This document shows positions 8,458 through 13,785 of a stretch of 13,785 nucleotides of DNA, piece by piece. The notes beneath the pieces are model-generated. The model saw only the letters and a program-made list of their open reading frames with translations, did no database searches and had not been told where the DNA came from. This DNA is from Euperipatoides rowelli. Lineage: Eukaryota; Onychophora; Udeonychophora; Euonychophora; Peripatopsidae. The stretch is from the NCBI GenBank assembly GCA_003024985.2, contig PXIH01S0021030.1, one strand, 5' to 3'. The translations under genes were made by a program, and so were the position numbers. The first letter of the stretch is position 1. Each line of letters begins with the position of its first letter.

Positions 8458-9369
8458 CATGCATTAATAGGCTGCTCACAAGTGTCCCTACATAATTACT
8501 TTCTTTTAAAATTGTTAAATGGAAGTAAATTTAAAAATGTTGAATTCATGTATGGTATGTTAGGATATAGTAAACATAAATATTTTATTATTTTACGATA
8601 TTTATTTTTAGACTACAGCAACATACAAATGAAGGAATATAGTTTTAATCTAAATTGTAAGAAAAAAGTTCATAAAGTTCTTAATCTTAAATCAAAGTTT
8701 TAAGTGAAAGTTTCGCATATTGTATGAGCTAAAATCAACAGTAAAGAATATTTGCGCTAATTGTCATTCAGAAGCACCTTTTATAACAGGCGTTGGTAAT
8801 TTCTTAACTATATCGCTTTCACTTATAAATGAAATATCCTTATCTGGAAGGAATTTGTTACTGTGAACAATTTTTTTATAAAATTTAACCTCAAAGCAAT
8901 TAATAGAAACAATCAAAACTTCTGCCACATAATAAATTTTGAACATCCCCTGTAACTTAACAAGAATAAAATTCCCTTCATCACTTCTGATCTCTTCATC
9001 TTCCTGTTCTTCAATTTCATTCTGGGTAGATTCTTAAAAAGTTCAATAAATTCCTCACTGTCACTTGAGTCCTTACAAATTATTATACTTTCATCTATTT
9101 CTTCATCCGAACTCACTTAATCTTTTTCTTACCTTTGATTTTGAGTGTTTTATCTTCAGAGGTTTTAGTTTTTTTTTGTTAAGCTTTATGTTTTCAATTT
9201 CTTCTTTCTCAGGGGTGTTTGTTAGGATTTTTGTCTTTCCTCTTTGCCTGCCTCCCCTTCATTTTCTCATAGGGGCTTTCGGGAAGGGACAAATCATTTT
9301 AGGTGATAGGCCTACATAAGATTGACATGAAACTGCAGACCTAGGAGAAGTTTTTTGATGGTTATGTGT

Positions 9370-9507
9370 TGCAGTGTTAGTTGAAGGCACAGATTCATGT
9401 GAATGATTAAGTCCAGTAGATTCAGCTGGGATTAGTACTGCAGTGCTTGTTGAAGGCACAGATTTATGTGAATGATTAAATCCAGTAGATTTAACTGGGA
9501 TTAGTCC
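9370..9507 (-). repeat. 69-bp in-frame tandem duplication in the transposase linker
   Basis: Units 9370-9438 and 9439-9507 are about 86-90% identical. On the minus strand they encode LIPVKSTGFNHSHKSVPSTS and LIPAESTGLNHSHESVPSTN, followed in each case by three further residues. The duplication keeps the frame and lies in the Ser/Thr/His-rich linker after the LTDRPL motif. The divergence between units suggests it arose before or soon after the element became inactive. Confidence 0.9.
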
Positions 9508-9840
9508 CACATATTCTTCTGTTTCAAGTGGACGGTCAGTGAGATAATAAGAAAGATATTCATGTTCACCAAAAATGTTTTCATTTAAGCTAATGGCCAA
9601 GTACCAGTGACATTGAATCCTTTGACTGTTTTCAATGGTAAAACTTTTGTAGTAAGCTTTCCCTACAAGTATGAGGAGGCATGGTTAACATTACTATACC
9701 ATTGTCTTTTGCTAATGATATAGCAGATATTATTATATGTGTGTAATGGTTGTCAATAATTAACAAACTTTGTCACCAAGAGTGGGTTTTACATATTTAA
9801 TGAAATGTTGCATGTATTGGATGAACAAATCTTCATATGA

Positions 9841-10224
9841 TCAACCAGAAGGATTGGCTCCACCAATGCTCCCTTCTGGGGCTCCTTTTAGCATGTGTTT
9901 TTTAAAATGCACTATGGGAAATATTAACATTGGTGGTACATGGTTACTTACAGCATTAATTTCTGAAATCATGGTAACATTCATTCCCCGCTCATCGGAT
10001 GTCATGCTACCAACTTGCTTAACCCCACGGGGTGCGATAATTTTTGAAGGAGTATGTACAGTCTCGTCTAAGTTGTAAATTCTACTAGCCTGGAATTTAC
10101 CACGAGCTAAGCATTCTTTCAAATTGGAAAAAAATGAACCCACATTAGTTTTATTGAAACTTGTAGACCTTGCAAGACTTGTATGCTCAGGCTTTCTCGG
10201 TGATAGACCGGGGTACCGTTTCAT
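9841..10224 (-). pseudogene. transposase core fragment with first catalytic Asp
   Basis: The longest intact piece of the transposase, 127 codons, from MKRYPGLSPRKPEHTSLARS to GGANPSG. It contains NLDET (first catalytic Asp) and the motif series APRGVKQVG, SMTSDERG, PPMLIFP and LKGAPEGS typical of the DDE_1 (CENP-B/Jerky/Tigger) superfamily. The stop at its end is a TGA where the family has Trp (NPSGW). The reading continues in the same frame (SYEDLFIQYMQHFIKYVKPT), so this is a point nonsense change. Confidence 0.88.
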
Positions 10225-10384
10225 AAACCCTCTTAACCATTATTTCCCTGCAGCACCCATTTCATGCCATGATTCAGAAATGGATTTACTATTTTCTTTT
10301 GCAAACTGATAGGCAAGTACTCTTGTGTCATTTTTAGTGTCAAGGCCAGAATGTAGCCTTGCTGCTGTTAGATAACTCAATATT

Positions 10385-10636
10385 TTAAAACTCTTCTTCA
10401 GTACAAAATATTTGTTTTGCTTTTAATTTTGACTTATATTCAAAACTGGATTTTCCTGAAAAGTTGTGGATTTTCAAGTGACGCAATAATGTTGTTTTAC
10501 AAATATTATTATTTTTAGAAGCAACTCCGATAGACATTATCCTAACTTGCACATCTTCAATTGCTAGCTTCAACTTTTTCACCTTAACAGCAGGACGCTT
10601 GACACCAGATTTACTTCTAGGCATTCCCTGTAACAA
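10385..10636 (-). pseudogene. transposase N-terminal fragment (helix-turn-helix, psq-like)
   Basis: The 83-codon open piece of the transposase remnant, from MPRSKSGVKRPAVKVKKLKL to CTEEEF and TAA. It corresponds to the N-terminal DNA-binding domain of pogo-like transposases, in which Lys/Arg-rich residues lead into 'ALxxV...SIxxASKxxxIxKTTLLRHL'. The stop follows from one extra T in gagtttt; the protein-like reading resumes at once one frame on. This break is simple and separate from the core damage downstream. Confidence 0.75.
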
Positions 10637-10639
10637 AAC

Positions 10640-11050
10640 AACAATATATTAAAAATAAAAGTTAGCTAATTTTAGCTAGTTTTAAAAATATGTTCACACA
10701 TTATTTACATCCAGGACTACATTTAAAGCATAGACACAATTATTTCTTAATAATTGATTATCCTAGCAGAAATCAATTTATTTAACTGTTGGGGGGAGGC
10801 AGTATGCTTTGCATTGGATACTGCTCCTCTCTAAAGTTCTAAAGGAAAGCCCTTCTCTTTGATCTTAGATCTGGTGATTTCCAATCCGCCGACCCATTTT
10901 GTTAGGGCATGTGTGCAACCATGATTTGGCGCTCATCATTACAATATTCCACGAGACCCCATCAGTGCGGAATCTTTGTAGGATCATATCTGGAGAGTAT
11001 GTCCAGCTTTTACATAGTTCTTTATTTAAGAAGCTTTATATTTGTATTTG
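10640..11050. other. non-coding stretch with GCAGTAT inverted repeat
   Basis: The first part may be the 5' leader of the transposase, since an acceptor-like tract precedes its ATG. At 10799-10826 gcagtatgctttgcattggatactgc pairs its 7-base ends around a 12-base loop and follows a GGGGGG run. From there to about 11010 the composition is clearly less AT-rich (ccgccgaccc, ggcgctc, gtgcgg), which suggests an old repeat or a piece of foreign sequence. I recognise no family and no RNA gene. Confidence 0.4.
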
Positions 11051-11057
11051 ATTAGTT

Positions 11058-12005
11058 CTAGACATGCATAGCTGGTATTATAATGTCATTGTATGTATAT
11101 ATTACCCCCTGTTTTACTATTTGAAGGTTTGAATGATCTTTGAGTAATAGCTCTAAGTTTGCATCTTTCACAAAATCCACTATGATTACAGTATTGACTA
11201 TCACATCTGCAGTTGATTCTTTTTGGCCAGTTTTTTATTCCCATGAGGCTAAAGTGCCCGTGTCACTTGTGCCATTCATGTACACACACTGTCGAGAATG
11301 CCTGACTTATTTTGTTTCCTAAATTTTCCAGCATGTAGGCCTATAGTGTATACTTTGGCTTTTTTTTGGGATCTTATCAGTGTTTCTTCATCTTTCATTA
11401 TGTAACATTCTGTTTTGTCAAAAATTTCATATATTCTGAACTGCACAAGCGTTTCACTGATGGCAGCTGTAATTTTAAGTTCCATAAAATTTCATTACTT
11501 GAAATTATTTCCCCCCAAGATCTCTACTGTAATATTTCCTTTTTCTATGGCTAGCACATTGTCACATTGGCCAACCTGATCAGTTGAGTTTCAGGTAACT
11601 GGACAAGCTTGGTAAACATTTCTCTGTATTGTGACATTTGGGCACTCGTCCACAAGTCTATGATCCATTTTTCATATGTAGTTACAGTAGGTCTTCCTCA
11701 GGAACCCATGATAGAGCCTACTCTTGATTTCATTTATTCCTTCTTTTTCTCCCTACTTGTGGTATACTTCATTGGATCTTTCTCTAGGTTCCCAAACTCC
11801 TGAGAACCAATACTACTGTCCGAAGTGGCTGACTAGTTTTCCATAATATCTATCAAATTTTTCTGTTCTATTAGGATTGTGCCTTCCTGACCACATTGAT
11901 GTTACCGGTACTGAATTTATCCTTTTCTTGGTGTAAATTGGAAGCCATGGCCACTCCATATATCCCCTTCAGATATTTAATTTGCTTCTCTTCTGTCTTA
12001 TAGGT
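11058..12005 (-). pseudogene. broken coding-like region of unknown family
   Basis: On the minus strand, protein-like segments succeed one another with frame changes and stops. They start EEKQIKYLKGIYGVAMASNL (about 11938-11997), then IEQKNLIDIMEN and GSQEFGNLEKDPMKYTTSRE. Next come TVTTYEKWIIDLWTSAQMSQ and LVQLPETQLIRLANVTMC. The longest open piece (11276-11485) reads MELKITAAISETLVQF... to KFRKQNKSGILDSVCT. Finally ESTADVIVNTVIIVDFVKDA leads to a TAG at 11058-11060. An overlapping frame shows a Cys-rich CRCDSQYCNHSGFCERC at about 11145-11210; which of the two frames is ancestral is unclear. Composition is less AT-rich than the surroundings, and an acceptor-like poly-T/ctataag lies at the upstream edge. 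A decayed mobile-element protein or a host pseudogene are both possible. Some of these frames could be open by chance. Confidence 0.35.
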
Positions 12006-12267
12006 AAAAAAAAAGGGATACCTTTTTCTGTGCTTACTGACTCACTAATTGTTTCTAACTTACTAATTAAAGGATCATAATCATAAAATAATCATACTGT
12101 GAAACATGTTAGATGTAGTTAAAATAATCATACCATTTAATCCATTTGATGTTGCTGATAACATAATATTTCGTCATAGATACAAAATTTGGCCCTAATT
12201 ATACTTTTACATAATGTACCGTCAAAAGGCAAGGACTTCATCATCTGAAAAAGATGGCTGCTGCACA
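12006..12267. other. flank between the unknown region and the copia LTR, nothing seen
   Basis: AT-rich, with ataatcata words repeated near 12075-12135 (ggatcataatcataaaataatcatac, aaaataatcatacc). No coding signal. It ends gctgctgcaca just before the LTR boundary, so gcaca would be the five-base target site on this side if the LTR end is placed correctly. Confidence 0.35.
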
Positions 12268-12626
12268 TGTTACATCAAATCTCACACAGATCTCGTTGAG
12301 TTTGAGATTACATTAAGTATTACATAAAATACCCACAGCTCCCTCTAGAGATCCATCTTGGAACTAAAATACATCAAATTCATTAATAATATATCTTATG
12401 TATAAATCCATCACATTTTACTAACAATAATCAACAAAAATATATTTTCAAAATTATTTCACCCATATTACTGTATATTGCCATATACAATCATTAGACA
12501 AATAACTATTATTTAAAAATACAGACATCAATAACCTGCAATTTTCATAATTTAAAATATTACTCTGATAATTGAACAAATAATATTTATACATAATTAA
12601 TCCAAGAGAGCTTGCACATTTCAACA
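12268..12626 (-). mobile_element. copia-type LTR, minus orientation
   Basis: On the minus strand the element side reads gagggggag (polypurine tract) directly followed by TGTTGAAATGTGC at 12626. The LTR runs to ...GATTTGATGTAACA at 12268. The ends TGTT and AACA form the short inverted repeat expected of Ty1/copia LTRs. The length of 359 bp is ordinary for the group. ATGTATAAATATT early in the LTR (about 12585-12597) could serve as a TATA box. No second complete LTR is in the window, and the 12268 boundary rests on the TG...CA rule alone. Confidence 0.7.
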
Positions 12627-12731
12627 CTCCCCCTCAAGCTCTATTTTAAAAAACACATTGCACGACATTACATAGTTAGCTTATCTGGTGGAATACCCTT
12701 GTTAATTCTATCTGAACGTCTTAAGTTATTT
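12627..12731 (-). pseudogene. copia polypurine tract and pol tail, copy 1
   Basis: Reading toward the LTR, the frame gives LRRSDRINKGIPPDKLTM and TAA, then a short spacer and agcttgagggggag. The RRS.R.NKG.PP motif is the basic linker between integrase and reverse transcriptase in copia pol proteins. The next features should be RT and RNase H, about 2 kb, but the polypurine tract follows within about 50 nt. This copy keeps RINKGIPP uninterrupted, unlike the second copy, and breaks off at the N at 12732. Confidence 0.65.
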
Positions 12732-12732
12732 N

Positions 12733-12984
12733 AAATTCATTAATAATATATCTTATGTATAAATCCATCACATTTTACTAACAATAATCAACAAAAATAT
12801 ATTTTCAATATTATTTCACCCATATTATATTACCATATACTATCATTAGACAAATACAGTAACTATTATTTAAAAATACAGACATCAGTTAACATGCAAT
12901 TTTCATAATTTAAAATATTACTCTGATAATTGCACAAATAATATTTATACATAATTTATCCAATAGAGCTTGCACATTTCAACA
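12733..12984 (-). mobile_element. partial copia-type LTR, second copy
   Basis: Matches the LTR portion 12376-12626 with scattered substitutions and small indels (for example ttactgtatattgccata becomes ttatattaccata, and cagta is inserted near 12857). It ends with TGTTGAAATGTGC at 12984 after the same polypurine tract. Its distal 108 bp are missing because the copy begins directly at the N. It is therefore either a truncated LTR or the same locus represented twice. Confidence 0.7.
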
Positions 12985-13055
12985 CTCCCCCTCAAGCTCT
13001 ATTTTAAAAAACACATTACACTACTTTACATAGTTAGCTTATCCGGTGGAATACC

Positions 13056-13481
13056 CTAAGTGTTAATTCTATCTGAACGTCTTAAGTTATTTGATTCATT
13101 TTCCTTTTTCTGTTGCTCCAATTCCATATATTCAGGTGGTATATACTGTATACTGTATATCTCATTTTGTGTCTCTTCAATTTCCTTGTCTGAATTATTT
13201 TCATTGATTATTATACTGGTAGAGTTTATAGTCCTTTTCATATTAGGGATCCATACTCGATAACCTTTTCTATTTTCGCTATATCCCACAAAAATACCCT
13301 TTTTTGCTTTATCATCCAATTTGTTCCTTATATTATCACTAACATGCGCATATGTGTCATATACTAGATGTTGTAGCTTCGTTAGACTGTGCATAATCCT
13401 CCTCATAGAGCTTCCCTCCCCCCTAATTTGCTCTATTCTATCATGAGAAANATTATGTATTTCAGAAAACTTAAGTTGCAT
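13056..13481 (-). pseudogene. copia-type integrase C-terminal fragment
   Basis: An open frame of 141 codons with one unknown residue from the N at 13451. TKLQHLVYDTYAHVSDNIRN followed by KLDDKAKKGIFVGYSENRKG and YRVWIP is the conserved copia pol block after the integrase core ('HL..FGC.AYVHVP...K.D.KS..GIFVGYS...KGYR'). The tail is Glu/Asn-rich and ends RRSDRINT with TAG, where the sister copy reads RINKGIPP. The expected F-G-C is altered to Y-D-T. Sequence before TKLQHL (MQLKFSEIHN, IRGEGSSMRRIM) does not match integrase, and a TGA lies just upstream of the Met. The true catalytic DDE part is absent. No complete element or function can be supported. Confidence 0.8.
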
Positions 13482-13689
13482 TCAGGCCTGATCCTCTCCA
13501 CTACCTATATACCTACTTAGCCCCGAAGTAGCCGCTCAATTAAGGCAAGTACGTGGAGGCATACATAAATATATGAGATACTGAGAGTCTCTACCTGAAC
13601 GGGGAGCCTTATTTCTAGTAACATATAGTGTAATTCAGATTCCTATATCATCTCTGATAAATGAATATAATTTACTATAGTACATTATT
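13482..13689. other. short non-coding flank, nothing recognised
   Basis: Just upstream (minus sense) of the integrase fragment. The frame breaks at once with TGA. cccgaagtagccgctcaattaaggcaagtacg is less AT-rich than its surroundings but not identifiable. Confidence 0.35.
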
Positions 13690-13785
13690 CAGTGTTGTAG
13701 TCCTCGAGGCCAGGTTTTGGTCTCGAGAGCTCTCGAGACCTATAGAACTTGGTCTTGGTCTGGCCTTGGTCTTATATCTAAAGCT
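13690..13785. mobile_element. possible hAT-like terminus running off the window
   Basis: CAGTGTTGTAG at 13690 resembles the CAGTG/CAGGG start of hAT terminal repeats. It opens an abruptly CpG-richer stretch made of ggtct(c/t)ggtc words and containing the exact 22-bp palindrome GGTCTCGAGAG/CTCTCGAGACC (13719-13740). hAT elements make 8-bp target duplications, so acattatt (13682-13689) would be the left copy. The other end is outside the window, so this remains a resemblance. Confidence 0.35.

Larger units (their letters stand above)
8692..10636 (-). pseudogene. pogo/Tigger-like DDE transposase, decayed
   Basis: The start is ATG 10636 (MPRSKSGVKRPAVKVK), just after an acceptor-like ttgttttgttacag. 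Residues about 30-60 form a helix-turn-helix DNA-binding part (NICKTTLLRHLKIHNFSGKS). A slip in a T-run at about 10386 ends that frame. The next part reads LSYLTAARLHSGL... to AAGK, where TAA replaces an acidic codon, then WLRGFMKRYPGLSPRKPEHT. The catalytic core (DDE_1 family) follows: YNLDET with the first Asp, APRGVKQVGSMTSDERG, FKKHMLKGAPEGS and GGANPSG, where TGA stands for the expected Trp. LIIDNHYTH carries the second Asp. After MPPHT (about 9670) the sequence jumps to VGKAYYKSFTIEN and then GFNVTGTWP, so the segment with the third Asp is missing. The tail continues NIFGEHEYLSYYLTDRPL, an acidic linker, GNFILVKLQG and YEVKF-like parts, ending VDFSSYNMR near 8700. It is inactive. Open frames on the plus strand here are antisense shadows. 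Confidence 0.88.
12376..13092. repeat. tandem duplication of 356-360 bp with N at the joint
   Basis: Unit 1 is 12376-12731 and unit 2 is 12733-13092. Both run from aaattcattaataatatatc through the LTR start, the polypurine tract and the pol tail to cgtcttaagttattt. They differ at a few per cent of positions, including a 3-bp insertion in unit 2 (about 13056) that creates a stop codon. The single N (12732) lies exactly between the units. Confidence 0.9.

Noticed and set aside
8203-8703. Two plus-strand frames (60 and 86 codons) next to the triplicated motif
   Set aside because: Both start inside or beside the repeated TTGTACCTTGG motif and look like translated repeat plus AT background.
9065-9319. 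84-codon plus-strand frame rich in Phe/Leu/Ser, like a signal or membrane peptide
   Set aside because: It is the complement of the Lys/Glu-rich tail of the transposase, which produces Phe/Leu/Ser on the other strand.
9770-10309. Plus-strand open frames opposite the transposase
   Set aside because: They are antisense shadows of the strongly recognisable minus-strand transposase core.
10799-10826. GCAGTAT hairpin considered as a tRNA or small nuclear RNA piece
   Set aside because: No cloverleaf, anticodon arm, A/B boxes or known snRNA motif could be laid out around it.
11276-11485. 69-codon frame read as a piggyBac or other known transposase
   Set aside because: I could not line up catalytic motifs of any known transposase, so it is left as unknown.
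13060-13263. 67-codon plus-strand hydrophobic frame
   Set aside because: Antisense shadow of the copia integrase fragment.

Overview
This is a eukaryotic, AT-rich window. It has one recognisable host gene split by spliceosomal introns, embedded in decayed transposable elements. The mix of elements (a CR1/jockey-type LINE, a pogo/Tigger-like DDE transposase, a Ty1/copia-type LTR element, a possible hAT end) and the short ankyrin gene fit an invertebrate animal, probably an arthropod. I cannot name the species. No prokaryotic operon, CRISPR array, rRNA or tRNA gene was seen.

Layout. 1-1071: a slightly CpG-rich start, then AT-rich sequence with a cryptic A-rich repeat. A candidate 5' coding exon pair (103-116 and 375-400) is proposed only tentatively. 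1072-6653: three plus-strand exons (1072-1160, 1451-1657, 6519-6653) that join in frame into an ankyrin-repeat protein best matched to the ANKRD39 family. The last intron is 4.86 kb. It holds two convergent LINE fragments (plus strand about 2378-2730, minus strand 2850-3480), a C13 tract, a perfect 12-bp inverted repeat, a near-perfect 48-bp palindrome (4469-4516) and a tandem duplication with a variable C-run (5407-5517). 6654-8050: candidate 3' UTR with AATAAA at 7073, then AT-rich intergenic sequence.

8053-8142: a 45-bp tandem duplication. 8221-8457: three copies of a TTGTACCTTGGACCA-like motif in alternating orientation. 8692-10636: a minus-strand transposase pseudogene that keeps its helix-turn-helix N-terminus, two of three catalytic aspartates and its C-terminal tail. 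It has frameshifts, stops and one compact deletion that removed the third catalytic Asp. 11058-12005: a minus-strand, protein-like but broken region of unknown family.

12268-13481: minus-strand copia-type sequence. An LTR of about 359 bp (TGTT...AACA) is preceded by a polypurine tract. The tract lies only about 50 nt after the linker that normally leads into reverse transcriptase, so RT and RNase H are missing. About 356-360 bp of this is present twice, and the joint between the copies falls exactly on an ambiguous base (N, 12732), so an assembly artefact is likely. 13690-13785: the beginning of a possible hAT-like element that runs off the window.

There is no pathway or operon here. The only gene likely to be functional is the ankyrin gene; the rest is mobile-element debris. 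I found no convincing new molecular system. The best leads are the tiny candidate 5' exon with a GC donor, the RT-less copia layout, the 48-bp palindrome and the unidentified region at 11-12 kb.
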